From contig JAERTJ010000143.1 in NCBI GenBank assembly GCA_016844945.1, forward strand, positions 1 through 61,780: a stretch of 61,780 nucleotides of DNA. Reading direction: 5' to 3'. Shown here piece by piece: positions 18,241 to 28,653 of this stretch. Below the pieces are notes generated by a model, which was not told the origin of the DNA, ran no database searches, and saw only the letters and a list, made by a program, of their open reading frames with translations. The stretch comes from Fidelibacterota bacterium (GTDB lineage: Bacteria > Fidelibacterota > UBA8477 > JABMPR01). The translations under genes were made by a program, and so were the position numbers. The stretch's first letter is position 1. The number at the start of each line of letters is the position of its first letter.

Positions 18241-19257
18241 ATGTCTACAATCCTAGTTACCGGTGGAGCCGGCTATATCGGAAGCCATACGGTGCTCGAA
18301 CTACTTAGTCAGGGCAACGAAGTTGTTGTTGTCGATAATCTTTCAAATAGCAGTCAGGAATCATTAAGAAGAGTTGAAGCACTGACTCAGAAACAAGTCA
18401 CCTTTTACAAGATGGATCTCGTGGACAAAAACGCATTGGAACAACCTTTTCTGAATCACTCTATTGATGCGGTCATCCACTTTGCCGGTTTGAAAGCGGT
18501 GGGTGAATCGGTTGAGATTCCCTTGAGTTATTACCAGAACAACCTGACAGGAACCTTGAATCTGCTCGAAGTGATGCAGTCTAATAATGTCAAACGGATC
18601 GTTTTTTCCTCATCAGCAACGGTTTATGGAGATCCTGCATCCGTTCCAATCACAGAGGACTTCCCAACCTCAGCCACCAATCCCTATGGCAGATCAAAAT
18701 TGATCATTGAAGAAATGTTAGGTGATCTGTTTGTTTCTGACGCAGAATGGGATATTGCTTGTCTCAGATATTTTAACCCCGTGGGAGCTCACCCCAGTGG
18801 ACAGATCGGTGAGGACCCCAACGGCTTACCCAATAATCTGATGCCCTATATTTCACAGGTTGCCGTTGGAAAACTGAACTCGCTATCTGTCTTCGGGGAT
18901 GACTATGATACACCTGACGGTACGGGTGTGAGGGACTATATCCATGTTGTTGATCTGGCAAAGGGTCATTTAAAAGCTCTCGAACATTTAGAACAACATC
19001 CTGGTCTGGCCACTGTAAATCTTGGTACCGGTACTGGATATAGTGTCCTGGAAATGGTAAAAGCTTTCGAGGAAGCATCAGGAAAAAAGGTAGATTATCA
19101 AATTGTTGCCCGCAGAGCCGGTGACATTGCCCAGTGCTATGCTAATACTGAAAAAGCTCAGGAAGTCCTGGGTTGGAAAGCAGAAAAGGGGTTGACAGAA
19201 ATGTGTGTGGATGCCTGGCATTGGCAGTCCAATAACCCTACTGGGTTTCAGGGTTAG
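18241..19257 (+). CDS. galE: UDP-glucose 4-epimerase
   Basis: Interconverts UDP-glucose and UDP-galactose with bound NAD, supplying surface polysaccharides. 338 residues, standard for GalE. The Rossmann motif GGAGYIGSH is at 8-16, the catalytic serine lies in [15 protein letters not shown] supplies the catalytic Tyr and Lys, and the NPVGAHPSG segment is typical of the family. It stands alone. Confidence 0.95.
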   Translation: MSTILVTGGAGYIGSHTVLELLSQGNEVVVVDNLSNSSQESLRRVEALTQKQVTFYKMDLVDKNALEQPFLNHSIDAVIHFAGLKAVGESVEIPLSYYQNNLTGTLNLLEVMQSNNVKRIVFSSSATVYGDPASVPITEDFPTSATNPYGRSKLIIEEMLGDLFVSDAEWDIACLRYFNPVGAHPSGQIGEDPNGLPNNLMPYISQVAVGKLNSLSVFGDDYDTPDGTGVRDYIHVVDLAKGHLKALEHLEQHPGLATVNLGTGTGYSVLEMVKAFEEASGKKVDYQIVARRAGDIAQCYANTEKAQEVLGWKAEKGLTEMCVDAWHWQSNNPTGFQG

Positions 19258-19482
19258 AATGATCTCACAGAGGATTATCCCGCTGATTTAGTACACTTAG
19301 CTGCAGGTTTATACCTGGAATCTTTAGCTTCTAGTAAACTCGATGTTACAGGTCAAAACTTGGATTTGATTGATTTAACCCCCTTTAATAAATGCAAAAC
19401 AGCATGAATACCAGGTGTTGCATTTGCATAGGTCACGGAATATTATTCGCGACTCGAAATAATGGAACACTAAAGGAATCAC

Positions 19483-21732
19483 ATGTCTCAAAACCTTGTC
19501 ATCGTAGAATCACCCTCAAAAGCTGGCACAATTCGTAAATATTTAGGAGATGAATATAAAGTCCTCTCCACTGTCGGTCATATCCGTGATCTACCTAGAA
19601 CACAGCTGGGTGTTGATGTGAATGCGGATTTTAAACCGCTCTATGTCACTATCCCAGGGAAGAAAAAAAATGTCGATGCGCTTCGCGAGGCGGCGAGACA
19701 ATCCATGCAGATCTTTGTTGCGACTGACCCTGACCGTGAAGGTGAGGCTATTGGGTGGCATGTGATGCGTCTCTTGAAGAATTTGAATAAACCGATTCAT
19801 CGTGTCATGTTTTATGAAATCACCAAATCAGGTGTTCTCGAGGGTATGCGTAAAGCGACTGAGCTGGACATGAATCTGGTTAACGCTCAACAAGCCAGAC
19901 GTATTATTGACCGATTAGTGGGTTTCAAGGTAAGTCCGTTCCTATGGCGAGTGTTGTATTCAGGGCTGAGTGCAGGTCGTGTTCAATCAGTAGCCCTCAG
20001 GCTTATCTGTGAAAGACAGGAAGAGATCGACAAATTTGAGCCACAGGAATATTGGACGGTCAAAACCGAACTTGAAACTGAGAAAAAGAAAGCATTCGGA
20101 GCCGAGCTCACAAAAGTCAACGGCAAGAAGGCTATCATTCTCAATGAAGAAACCGCTCATGAGTTGCGACGTGAGCTCAAAGAATCTACATTTTCTGTTG
20201 AAAAGGTGACCAAGAAACGCGTCAGACGAAATCCTCATGCTCCTTTTACAACTTCCACGCTCCAGCAGGCTGCCTTTCAGAAACTTGGTTTCACAACCAA
20301 ACGAACCATGACACTTGCTCAACAATTGTACGAAGGTGTAACGCTGAAGGATGGTGAAACTACCGGTCTTATCACATACATGCGTACCGATTCAACACGT
20401 GTTGCAGAATCAGCGATTGATAGTGCCAGATCACAGGTAGAGTCAAAGTATGGAGCTGACTATTTGCCTCCCAAAGGACGACCCTATGGTAAAAAAGGCG
20501 GCAAGGTTCAAGATGCACACGAGGCCGTTAGACCTGCCAATCCAGATTTACATCCAGACGATATTAAGACCTCCCTGACTGGGCCTCAGGCAAAATTGTA
20601 TGAATTGATCTGGCGTCGATTTGTCGCTTCCCAAATGGCTGTGGCTGTCTTTGACCAATCTACAGTCGATATAAAAGCTGGCACCAAATATGATTTGCGT
20701 GCATCTGGTTCAGACCTGGTCTTTGATGGTTACCGGAAAGTCTATTTTGAAAATGTCGAGGAGCAGGAAAGTCATTTACCTGCAGACCTGAAGGAAAAAG
20801 AAAACCTCCAGCTGTTAAAAATTGACGCAGACCAGCATTTTACAAAACCACCAGCCCCCTATACAGAGAGTAGTCTGGTTAAGGTCCTGGATAAGGAGGG
20901 TATTGGACGTCCGTCAACTTACGCAAACATCATTTCTGTGGTTCAGACCAGAAATTATGTCCAATCTGAAAAACGGAAACTTTATCCCACTGAGCTGGGG
21001 AAAGTCACAAATAAACTCCTGATTGAGAATTTCTCTGAATTAGTAAATAAAACCTTTACCAGGGAAATGGAAACTTCTCTTGATAAAGTCGAAGAAGGGG
21101 AAAGTACGTATCTGGAGGTGATGAAAGATTTCTGGTCTCACCTTGAAAGATGGTTGGAAGAGTCATCCAAATCTTATAGCGAAATTAAAAAATCGCTCCA
21201 GGAAGATAGTGGCGAAGCCTGTGAGAAATGTGGGCAACCCATGGTGATCAAGTGGAGTAAGAATGGTCGTTTTCTGGCATGTTCAGGGTTCCCAAGCTGT
21301 AAAAATGCTCGTCCTTTAGATGCCCCCAGCAGTAGTGAAGAGGGAGAGGATAAAGAACCTGAAGACCATGGAAAATGTGAAAAATGTGAATCTCCATTGA
21401 TTCTTCGCGATGGTCGCTATGGTAAGTTTTATGCCTGTTCAGCATATCCCAAGTGCAAGTTTACCAAGCCGTTCAATATTCTCATGCCCTGCCCCAAACC
21501 TGATTGTAAAGGGGATATTTCTCCCAGACGTTCAAAACGGGGAAGAACATTTTTTGGATGTACAAGTTATCCAGATTGTGACTTTGTAAGTTGGGATCCA
21601 CCTATAGCGCAGACCTGTCCAGCCTGTGAAAACCCCTATATGGTTGCAAAATCTACCAAGAAAAAGGGCGATTATGTATTGTGTCCCAAATGCAAGCATG
21701 AAGTTAGTGTGAATGAAACAGAAGCTTCATAG
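19483..21732 (+). CDS. topA: DNA topoisomerase I with four C-terminal zinc ribbons
   Basis: A type IA enzyme that relaxes negative supercoils. 749 residues. Toprim domain at 1-115 ([22 protein letters not shown]); catalytic Tyr299 in [13 protein letters not shown]; then four zinc-ribbon-like Cys4 units between about 575 and 745 ([36 protein letters not shown]). AAAGGAA precedes the ATG. glyS follows after 23 bases, probably in one transcript. Confidence 0.97.
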   Translation: MSQNLVIVESPSKAGTIRKYLGDEYKVLSTVGHIRDLPRTQLGVDVNADFKPLYVTIPGKKKNVDALREAARQSMQIFVATDPDREGEAIGWHVMRLLKNLNKPIHRVMFYEITKSGVLEGMRKATELDMNLVNAQQARRIIDRLVGFKVSPFLWRVLYSGLSAGRVQSVALRLICERQEEIDKFEPQEYWTVKTELETEKKKAFGAELTKVNGKKAIILNEETAHELRRELKESTFSVEKVTKKRVRRNPHAPFTTSTLQQAAFQKLGFTTKRTMTLAQQLYEGVTLKDGETTGLITYMRTDSTRVAESAIDSARSQVESKYGADYLPPKGRPYGKKGGKVQDAHEAVRPANPDLHPDDIKTSLTGPQAKLYELIWRRFVASQMAVAVFDQSTVDIKAGTKYDLRASGSDLVFDGYRKVYFENVEEQESHLPADLKEKENLQLLKIDADQHFTKPPAPYTESSLVKVLDKEGIGRPSTYANIISVVQTRNYVQSEKRKLYPTELGKVTNKLLIENFSELVNKTFTREMETSLDKVEEGESTYLEVMKDFWSHLERWLEESSKSYSEIKKSLQEDSGEACEKCGQPMVIKWSKNGRFLACSGFPSCKNARPLDAPSSSEEGEDKEPEDHGKCEKCESPLILRDGRYGKFYACSAYPKCKFTKPFNILMPCPKPDCKGDISPRRSKRGRTFFGCTSYPDCDFVSWDPPIAQTCPACENPYMVAKSTKKKGDYVLCPKCKHEVSVNETEAS

Positions 21733-21755
21733 CTTCAAAGAATTATGAGAGAAAT

Positions 21756-23081
21756 ATGGCACGTTTAGAAAGTTTTGAAAAATTGGTTTCCCTGTCCAAG
21801 CGACGGGGCTTTATTTTCCAATCAAGTGAAATCTATGGGGGAATCAATGCCTGCTATGATTACGGTCCTCTTGGTGTTGAATTAAAACGTAATGTGAAAC
21901 AGACATGGTGGAATGCCATGACACGTGAATATGATAATATCGTTGGTCTGGATGCTGCAATTCTTATGCACCCCAAGGTTTGGGAAGCCAGTGGACACGT
22001 CGGTGGATTCACAGATCCTTTGGTGGATTGTAAGGAGTGTAAAACCCGTTTCCGTGAGGATAATCTTCCAGAAGAGAATATGACTTCCAAAGAATGTCCT
22101 GAATGTGGGGGAGAGCTTACAGATTCGCGTCAATTTAACCTCATGTTCAAAACTCAGATGGGCGCAGTGGAAGATACCTCTTCTACGATTTACCTGAGAC
22201 CAGAAACAGCCCAGGGAATCTTTGTGAATTTCCCGAATGTGGTTGATACATCCCGCATGCAAATTCCTTTTGGAATCGCCCAGATTGGAAAGGCCTTTCG
22301 TAACGAAATCACACCTGGAAATTTCATTTTTAGAACCCGTGAATTTGAACAGATGGAGATGCAGTTCTTTGTAAAACCTGAAGAGTCAGATGAATGGTTT
22401 GAAACCTGGAAGGAGCGCCGTAAGGCATTTTACGATACCATAGGTATCAATCCAGACAATCTGCGTTTCCATGAACATGGTCCTGATGAATTGGCCCATT
22501 ATGCCCGTGCAGCTTTCGATGTAGAGTACAAATTTCCAATTGGATGGAGTGAGTTGGAAGGGATTCACAATCGCTCAGACTTTGACCTACGTCAGCATGA
22601 AGAGTTTTCCGGTAAAAAAATGAGCTACATGGATCCACAGACCAACCAGAGATACACACCATTCATCATTGAAACATCTGCAGGATGTGATAGAACAACC
22701 CTGGCAGTTCTGTGTGAAGCCTATGAGGAAGAAACCCTTGAGGATGGCTCTGTCCGTACCGTCATGCATTTTCATCCACGTCTGGCACCCATTAAGGTTG
22801 CAATCCTACCCCTGGTGAAAAAAGGCGGTCTCCGAGAACTGGCTACTGAACTCAAAGACACACTGAAGCGGCATTTCAATGTTTTCTATGATGAGAAGGG
22901 TGCTATTGGTCGCAGGTACCGACGTATGGATGAAGCTGGAACGCCTTATTGTGTTACCGTCGACTTTGATACCCTGGATGACAAGGCTGTGACCGTGCGA
23001 GACAGAGATAGTATGGAGCAAATTCGCGTACCCATCGATGAACTCCAAGCCTGGCTTGCTGAGAGGATTCTCATGAGCTAA
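21756..23081 (+). CDS. glyS: Glycyl-tRNA synthetase, dimeric class II type
   Basis: Charges tRNA-Gly. 441 residues in one chain, so the alpha2 type rather than the alpha2beta2 GlyQ/GlyS enzyme. The N-terminus [24 protein letters not shown] start ([11 protein letters not shown]) is diagnostic. A small zinc-binding insert has CKECK and CPECGGEL (about 93-120). Motif 2 is [15 protein letters not shown], and the anticodon-binding domain covers about 350-441. It ends at the terminator at 23127. Confidence 0.96.
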   Translation: MARLESFEKLVSLSKRRGFIFQSSEIYGGINACYDYGPLGVELKRNVKQTWWNAMTREYDNIVGLDAAILMHPKVWEASGHVGGFTDPLVDCKECKTRFREDNLPEENMTSKECPECGGELTDSRQFNLMFKTQMGAVEDTSSTIYLRPETAQGIFVNFPNVVDTSRMQIPFGIAQIGKAFRNEITPGNFIFRTREFEQMEMQFFVKPEESDEWFETWKERRKAFYDTIGINPDNLRFHEHGPDELAHYARAAFDVEYKFPIGWSELEGIHNRSDFDLRQHEEFSGKKMSYMDPQTNQRYTPFIIETSAGCDRTTLAVLCEAYEEETLEDGSVRTVMHFHPRLAPIKVAILPLVKKGGLRELATELKDTLKRHFNVFYDEKGAIGRRYRRMDEAGTPYCVTVDFDTLDDKAVTVRDRDSMEQIRVPIDELQAWLAERILMS

Positions 23082-23126
23082 TATCAGACTACATCAGACG
23101 ATCACCTGTTATTAAGATCAAATATG

Positions 23127-23159
23127 AGGCTGTGGACTACTCCACAGCCTTTTTTATTT
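23127..23159 (+). terminator. Rho-independent terminator after glyS
   Basis: Perfect 10-bp stem AGGCTGTGGA (23127-23136) / TCCACAGCCT (23141-23150), four-base loop, then TTTTTATTT. Confidence 0.92.
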
Positions 23160-23315
23160 AGAGAAGGATTTTGTAAAAAATTAAGTCTTAATGTTGATAG
23201 CCACTTGCTGTCGCTGAGATGGTATTTATATTGCATGACGTGAATAGGCGAACATCAAAGCAACCATTCTTACTCAAACAGCAAATTTCTGATCCACTTC
23301 CAATAAATTTAATAT

Positions 23316-23333
23316 GTGCACCAATTGGTGCAC
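23316..23333. promoter_or_regulatory. 18-bp perfect palindrome upstream of the zinc-ribbon gene
   Basis: GTGCACCAATTGGTGCAC is its own reverse complement and lies 33 bases before the ATG at 23367. It is followed by TTTTCTT, so it could also be a small hairpin with a T tract. An operator for a dimeric repressor is the simpler reading. Confidence 0.5.
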
Positions 23334-23366
23334 TTTTCTTATGATATACCCAGAGAGTAGGTGTAA

Positions 23367-24080
23367 ATGAACAACATGTTAAAGTTTTTGATTGAACTCC
23401 AGGAAATAGACAGACAGCTTTTCGAAATCGATGAGAAAAAGGGAAGTCTTCCCCAACAAGTTGAAAAATTGGAAACTCAGGCTGCCGGCGTAAAATCTGA
23501 ATTAGAGAATACGCGTGTAACACTGGAAGAAAATCAAAAAGAACTGGTCACCATAAAAGGTGGTCTAATGGATGCAGAAGAGAAGGTCAAGAAATACCAG
23601 GACCAGCTCTATCTTGTAACAACCAATCGCGAATATGATGCTCTGACAAATGAAATTGAAACCGTAAAAGCTGAAATGTCTGAGATGGAAGGGCGACAGC
23701 TCTCCCTGGAGACTGAGATTGAGAATCTGGAAGCAACGATTACCACCTCAGAAGAGCAGAGTACAGCATTTGTTGAGCAGCTCCATGCAAATCGTGATGA
23801 ATTGAAAGAAAAATCAGATCTCACCGATGCCCATCAGGAAGAACTTGAAGAACAACGTGTTGAGCTGATTAAGAATATCAGTGAACGTTATCTACGGAAA
23901 TATAACCGTATCCTTAAAGCAAGGAAACGTGCTGTGGTGCCCATTGAACGCTCTGCCTGTACAGGTTGCCACAAACAGCTCAACCCCCAGACGATTTATG
24001 AAATCCAGCAAATGGATAAATTTATCGAATGTGAAAATTGTGGTCGAATTCTGGTACATATACCTGGTGACGATGACTGA
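23367..24080 (+). CDS. Coiled-coil protein with C4-type zinc ribbon (zf-RING_7 / CT398-like)
   Basis: 237 residues. Residues about 5-175 are a long heptad-rich antiparallel coiled coil; the C-terminus is a zinc ribbon with CTGCHKQL and CENCGRIL. This layout matches the DUF164/zf-RING_7 family, which includes chlamydial CT398. Its role is uncertain; links to nucleic-acid-associated processes and secretion have been proposed for relatives. It has its own upstream palindrome and a strong downstream terminator, so it is monocistronic. Confidence 0.85.
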   Translation: MNNMLKFLIELQEIDRQLFEIDEKKGSLPQQVEKLETQAAGVKSELENTRVTLEENQKELVTIKGGLMDAEEKVKKYQDQLYLVTTNREYDALTNEIETVKAEMSEMEGRQLSLETEIENLEATITTSEEQSTAFVEQLHANRDELKEKSDLTDAHQEELEEQRVELIKNISERYLRKYNRILKARKRAVVPIERSACTGCHKQLNPQTIYEIQQMDKFIECENCGRILVHIPGDDD

Positions 24081-24112
24081 CCCACAATACTTCAAATTTT
24101 AGATATACCTTA

Positions 24113-24146
24113 AAAATGATCCGAATTTTCGGATCATTTTTCTTTT
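24113..24146 (+). terminator. Rho-independent terminator
   Basis: AAAATGATCCGAA (24113-24125) and TTCGGATCATTTT (24128-24140) form a perfect stem (about 11-13 bp) ending in TCTTTT. It insulates the zinc-ribbon gene from rnpB. Confidence 0.9.
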
Positions 24147-24186
24147 AGTCACACCCCTGAGCTTTAGCTTTGTCGTGCTATTTATA

Positions 24187-24642
24187 TCAGGGTGGATCGG
24201 GCAGTCGCCTGGCGCAAGCTGGGAGGAAAGTCCGGACTCCGCAGGACACGTTGCCCATGTTTGGAGCATGGGAACTCATCCCAGGATGAGGATGGAAAGT
24301 GCCACAGAAAAGATACCGCCTACCTGCGCCCTACGGGCTTCGGCAGGCATGCCTATACCATTAGAAAAGGATGGGGCGTGCCCACCGAAGCTCGAAGAGC
24401 GTAGGTGGGTAAGGGTGAAATCGTGAGGTAAGGGCTCACGCCGGGGTCAGGTAACTGACGTCGAGGGTAAACCCCAACTGGAGCAATTTCAAGCAGAAGA
24501 GATTAGTGGTCCGCTGCATCATCTCGCATGATACTCTTCGGGTAGAAAGCTCGTATCTCAATGCAAATTGGGATCCAGATCAATGGCTGCCTCATCCTCT
24601 TTGTGAGGGTAAGACAAAATCCGGCTTATAGATTCACCCTGA
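24187..24642 (+). ncRNA. rnpB: RNase P RNA, bacterial type A
   Basis: The catalytic RNA that matures tRNA 5' ends. Ends are set by P1: TCAGGGTG (24187-24194) pairs with CACCCTGA (24635-24642). Conserved blocks occur in order: GAGGAAAGTCCGGAC, ACAGAAA..TACCGCC, GGGTGAAA..GGTAAG..CTCACGCC, the TAGAAAGC region and GACAAAATCCGGCTTAT. The P12 arm (24319-24409) is unusually long: CCTACCTGCGC/GCGTAGGTGGG, GGGCTTCGG/CCGAAGCTC, GGCATGCC/GGCGTGCC and CCAT/ATGG stack into one stem. recJ starts 112 bases later. Open frames drawn through it are not genes. Confidence 0.97.
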
Positions 24643-24754
24643 CATATTAGCAATATTCATATGCTCGAAAATAGACGCGTTGATTCCCAGCAAATCAGGG
24701 ATGTTTTATCGTGATACTAACCGTTGGGAAGATTATACTATAGACCTGTTCATT

Positions 24755-26461
24755 ATGGAAAAAATTTGGATCATTCAAGACAGTTCAAAAAGTGAAGTTG
24801 ATACCCTCACTAAAACTCTAGGTGTTACATCTGTCGTTGCCGGAATGCTGTGGCGTAGAGAACTTCGTACACTGGATGAGGCACGTCAATTTTTCAATCC
24901 ATCCATCTCTCATCTGCTGGATCCATTCCTCATGCTCAATATGGATAAAGCTGTAAAGGAAATATCTCAAAGTCTTGATGATAATTCGCCCATCCTGGTC
25001 TATGGTGATTATGATGTTGATGGAACAACTGCCGCCTCCCTGTTACATTTGTTTCTACAGTCAATCGGTGCCAAATCAGAATTTTATATACCTGATCGCA
25101 TTTCTGAGGGCTATGGTGTTTCGCATAAGGGAATTGATTATGCTGATGAGATTGGTGCAAAATTAATAATCACCTGTGACTGTGGTATCACCGCTGTGGA
25201 ACAAACCCAGTACGCGAAACAGAAGAATATTAATATGATGATTACAGATCACCATATACCAGATGAAGTCCTGCCCGATGCAGTTGCAATACTAAACCCC
25301 AAACAAGAGGATTGTGAGTACCCCAACAAGAATTTGTGTGGGGCTGGAGTAGCCTTCAAATTGACACAAGCCCTTGCTCAGGATCGCAATTTGAGTAAAG
25401 AGCAAGCCCTTCAGTTTCTTGACCTGGCAGCCATTGGTACGGCAGCAGACATCGTAAAGGTGACTGGAGAAAATCGCATTATCGTTGGAGAAGGTCTTAA
25501 GCTGATAAGTCGGGGGACACGTCCTGGAATTAAAGCCTTGAAGAAGGTCGCTGGAATTACACGGGATGAAGTCACTGTATCAGATGTCCTCTTTGGGTTA
25601 GGACCCCGTATCAACGCTGTAGGTAGATTGGGTGAAGCGATGCGGGCTGTTCGACTCATGACTGCCAGTACACAAGCCCAGGCAAAAGAATTATCAGCAG
25701 TTCTCAATTCTGAAAATGAAGCCCGGAAGACTGTAGAAGGCAAAATCTTTGATGAAGCAGTTAGGCTTTCCAACTCCAAATATGACCCCAGAGAAAAACG
25801 ATCCCTGGTTCTTTACGAGGAAGGTTGGCATCACGGTGTCATCGGTATCGTAGCCTCAAAGCTGAAAGAACGTTATTATGTCCCCACAGTTATCATAGCA
25901 GTCAATGATGGTGTAGGGAAAGCATCTGCACGAAGCATAAGTGGTTTTGATCTACACGCCGCCTTCTCCAAATGTGCTGATTTACTCTTAAGCTTTGGTG
26001 GACATACAATGGCTGCAGGAATGTCAATCGATCCAGCCAATCTGGTGGCATTTGAAAAGCGGTTCCAGGAAGTTGCCATGGAGCAGGTTACTGAGGAAAT
26101 GATGCGACCACGTCTCAAGATTGAATCCATAATAGAATTTTCTGACATTAATTCACAACTCATGGAAACCTTGAGACGCTTAGCACCCTATGGTCCTGGT
26201 AATATGCGCCCCTTGTTCGCCAGCCAGAAATTAGAAGTAATTGGGTATCCACGACCTAAAATAGTAGGCAAAAATCATCTAAAATTTAAAGTCCGACAGG
26301 GACGAACCGTATTGGATGCCATCGGCTTTGGTATGGCTGAATCCCTGGAACTATTATATGCAAACAAGCCTCTGGAAATGGCCTTTGTGTTAGCTGAGAA
26401 TGAATGGCAGGGCAGGAAAACCATACAATTAGAGTTAAAAGATATTCGCGTGATGAACTAG
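24755..26461 (+). CDS. recJ: Single-stranded-DNA-specific 5'-3' exonuclease RecJ
   Basis: Degrades 5' single-stranded DNA in recombination and mismatch/base-excision repair. 568 residues from the ATG at 24755 (MEKIWIIQDS, the usual RecJ beginning); the open frame extends to TTG 24680 but the extra 25 residues look like leader. DHH motifs: LVYGDYDVDGTTA, ITDHHIPDE and CDCGITA; DHHA1 follows with HHGVIGIVASKLKE and SFGGHTMAAGMS; an OB-like C-terminus ends the protein. fabH begins nine bases after its stop. Confidence 0.95.
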   Translation: MEKIWIIQDSSKSEVDTLTKTLGVTSVVAGMLWRRELRTLDEARQFFNPSISHLLDPFLMLNMDKAVKEISQSLDDNSPILVYGDYDVDGTTAASLLHLFLQSIGAKSEFYIPDRISEGYGVSHKGIDYADEIGAKLIITCDCGITAVEQTQYAKQKNINMMITDHHIPDEVLPDAVAILNPKQEDCEYPNKNLCGAGVAFKLTQALAQDRNLSKEQALQFLDLAAIGTAADIVKVTGENRIIVGEGLKLISRGTRPGIKALKKVAGITRDEVTVSDVLFGLGPRINAVGRLGEAMRAVRLMTASTQAQAKELSAVLNSENEARKTVEGKIFDEAVRLSNSKYDPREKRSLVLYEEGWHHGVIGIVASKLKERYYVPTVIIAVNDGVGKASARSISGFDLHAAFSKCADLLLSFGGHTMAAGMSIDPANLVAFEKRFQEVAMEQVTEEMMRPRLKIESIIEFSDINSQLMETLRRLAPYGPGNMRPLFASQKLEVIGYPRPKIVGKNHLKFKVRQGRTVLDAIGFGMAESLELLYANKPLEMAFVLAENEWQGRKTIQLELKDIRVMN

Positions 26462-26469
26462 GAGCTAAA

Positions 26470-27462
26470 ATGAGAAAAGCATATATCGATTCAATTGGTA
26501 TGTATGTTCCATCAAATGTTGTAACGAATAAAGACCTTGAAAGCAGAATGGATACATCTGATGAATGGATTCGTGAAAGGTCAGGCATTCAGGAAAGACA
26601 CCATGTAGATGGTGAATGTACCACTGACCTGGCTCTCAAGGCTTCCGAAGAAGCACTTGAAAAAGCAGGAATGAAACCTGAAGATGTTGACCACATCATT
26701 TTCTCTACAATGGCCAGTGACTATTTTGCACCGGGTGGTGGACCTATGATGACCAGACGACTGGGAATCCCTGGTACACCCGCTCTGGATATCCGTATGG
26801 CGTGTTCCGGTTTTCTTTATGGACTATCGGTCTCAAAAGCTTTTATCGAGTCTGGTGCCTATGAAAACATATTGCTCATTACATCTGAGGTTCAATCTGT
26901 TGCACTTGACTTCTCTACCGCTGGCCGGGACACAGCCGTACTGTTTGGCGACGGAGCCGCAGCTACCGTCATCAAAGCGACGGATGCAGATCAAGGAATA
27001 TTAACAGTAAAAACGCATTCGGATGGTCGTTATGCTGAGGACCTGATGTTGCGGACTCCATCCACATTGGACAATCCATTCCTGACCCACGAAGTTCTGG
27101 ACAAAGGCTACGGGCGTGTGTCCATGAACGGTAGAACAGTCTTTAAGCATGCCGTTACCAAATTCCCTCAGGTTATCAATGAAGCCCTGGAAGCTTCCGG
27201 GGTAGCAAAAGCAGATATCAAGCTGGTTGTCCCTCATCAGGCAAACCTGAGAATTACTGAAGCTGTGGCAAATCGACTGGATCTGGAACTTCACAAGGTG
27301 GTCTTTTCAAATATTCACAAATATGGCAATACGACGTCTGCATCTATCCCTATTGCTCTCTATGAAGCTATGGCTGAAGGCAAAATTGAAAGGGGAGATT
27401 ATGTCGTGGTTGCATCCTTTGGAGCTGGATTTACCTGGGGGGCTTCTGTCATAAAGTGGTAG
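26470..27462 (+). CDS. fabH: 3-oxoacyl-ACP synthase III
   Basis: Starts fatty-acid synthesis by condensing acetyl-CoA with malonyl-ACP. 330 residues from the ATG at 26470, preceded by AGGAG; the longer frame from 26404 overlaps recJ and adds 22 residues unlike FabH. The catalytic triad is visible: Cys112 in ACSGFLYG, His in PHQANLRI, Asn in YGNTTSASIP. It lies between recJ and an acyl-CoA dehydrogenase in a dense operon. Confidence 0.93.
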   Translation: MRKAYIDSIGMYVPSNVVTNKDLESRMDTSDEWIRERSGIQERHHVDGECTTDLALKASEEALEKAGMKPEDVDHIIFSTMASDYFAPGGGPMMTRRLGIPGTPALDIRMACSGFLYGLSVSKAFIESGAYENILLITSEVQSVALDFSTAGRDTAVLFGDGAAATVIKATDADQGILTVKTHSDGRYAEDLMLRTPSTLDNPFLTHEVLDKGYGRVSMNGRTVFKHAVTKFPQVINEALEASGVAKADIKLVVPHQANLRITEAVANRLDLELHKVVFSNIHKYGNTTSASIPIALYEAMAEGKIERGDYVVVASFGAGFTWGASVIKW

Positions 27463-27497
27463 AATATCTACTCATCGTATAAGCTGGGGGTGTTAGC

Positions 27498-28646
27498 ATG
27501 AAACAATACTTTCAAGAAGAACATTTTATGCTTCAAGAGATGGTTCGTGATTTTGCAACAAACGAGGTTGCTCCAATTGCTGAAGCCATGGATCGAGAGG
27601 AACGATTCCCTGTTGAATTGATTCCTCAACTTGCTGAACTGGGTCTGTTAGGCATTCCATTTCCTGAAGCTTATGGTGGAGCAGCAATGGATACGATGGC
27701 ATATACCCTTGTCATAGAAGAATTAGCCCGGGTTGATGCTTCTGTGGCCATCACTGTTGCCGCCCATATTTCATTGGGAACCAGCCCCATATTTCTGTTT
27801 GGTACAGACGCACAAAAGGATCAGCATCTCTCAAATCTGATATCAGGGAAATATCTCGCCTGTTTCGGATTGACTGAGCCAGAGGCAGGATCTCATGCCA
27901 GCGGAACACAAACCACTGCCGTGAGAGATGGCGATGAGTGGGTCATAAACGGTGCTAAAAATTTTATTACCAATGCTGGCTACTCTGGGGTATGCAATTT
28001 GACTGCTGTAACCGATCCAGATGCAAAACGCCCCGGTGGAATATCTGTCTTCATGGTGAATCCTAAAACACCTGGCTTTATAATTAGTCCACCAGAGAAG
28101 AAAATGGGCTGGCGAGGATCAGATACCCGTGCATTAACATTTGAAAATATGCGCGTACCAGCTGATACCTTGCTCGGTGAATTAGATGTTGGGTTCAAAC
28201 AGATGATGACCGCGTTAATTGGCGGACGTATAAGCGTGGCAGCGATGTCTCTCGGTGTCGCTGATGGAGCTTTGAGTGCGGCTCTGAAATACAGTAATGA
28301 AAGAGAAGCCTTCGGGAAAAAGATTCACAGATTCCAGGGTATTGGAATGAAACTCGCTGAAATTGCCACCGAAATAGAGGCAGCACGTCACCTGGTCTAC
28401 CATGCGAGTTATGTCAAGGATAATGGCGGTGATGTGGTCAATGCGGCAGCCATGGCAAAATTAAAGGCTTCTGAAGTAGCTGTAAGAGCCACTGATTTTG
28501 CAGTACAGGCACATGGTGGATACGGGTACATTAAAGAATTTCCGGTTGAGCGTTATTTTAGGGATGCCAAAGCGCTCACCATCGGTGAAGGTACGTCTGA
28601 AGTACAGAAACTTGTGATTTTGAAGCGTCTCATGAAAGGGTTATAA
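27498..28646 (+). CDS. Short/medium-chain acyl-CoA dehydrogenase (butyryl-CoA-dehydrogenase-like)
   Basis: An FAD enzyme forming 2-enoyl-CoA and reducing ETF. 382 residues, the normal size. CFGLTEPEAGSHASG and NGAKNFITNAGYSGV line the flavin; the catalytic glutamate is in IGEGTSEVQKLVI near 366, the short-chain/butyryl position; QAHGGYGYIKEFPVER is typical. A GGGGGTG tract precedes the ATG. It lies directly after fabH, and its electron acceptor could be the EtfAB of this window. Confidence 0.92.
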   Translation: MKQYFQEEHFMLQEMVRDFATNEVAPIAEAMDREERFPVELIPQLAELGLLGIPFPEAYGGAAMDTMAYTLVIEELARVDASVAITVAAHISLGTSPIFLFGTDAQKDQHLSNLISGKYLACFGLTEPEAGSHASGTQTTAVRDGDEWVINGAKNFITNAGYSGVCNLTAVTDPDAKRPGGISVFMVNPKTPGFIISPPEKKMGWRGSDTRALTFENMRVPADTLLGELDVGFKQMMTALIGGRISVAAMSLGVADGALSAALKYSNEREAFGKKIHRFQGIGMKLAEIATEIEAARHLVYHASYVKDNGGDVVNAAAMAKLKASEVAVRATDFAVQAHGGYGYIKEFPVERYFRDAKALTIGEGTSEVQKLVILKRLMKGL

Positions 28647-28653
28647 TAAATAC

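Noticed and set aside
23188..23523. 111-residue minus-strand frame over the zinc-ribbon gene start
   Set aside because: It is antisense to a clear gene, and its translation has no family features.
24175..24426. Small open frames inside 24175-24426
   Set aside because: They lie entirely inside rnpB.
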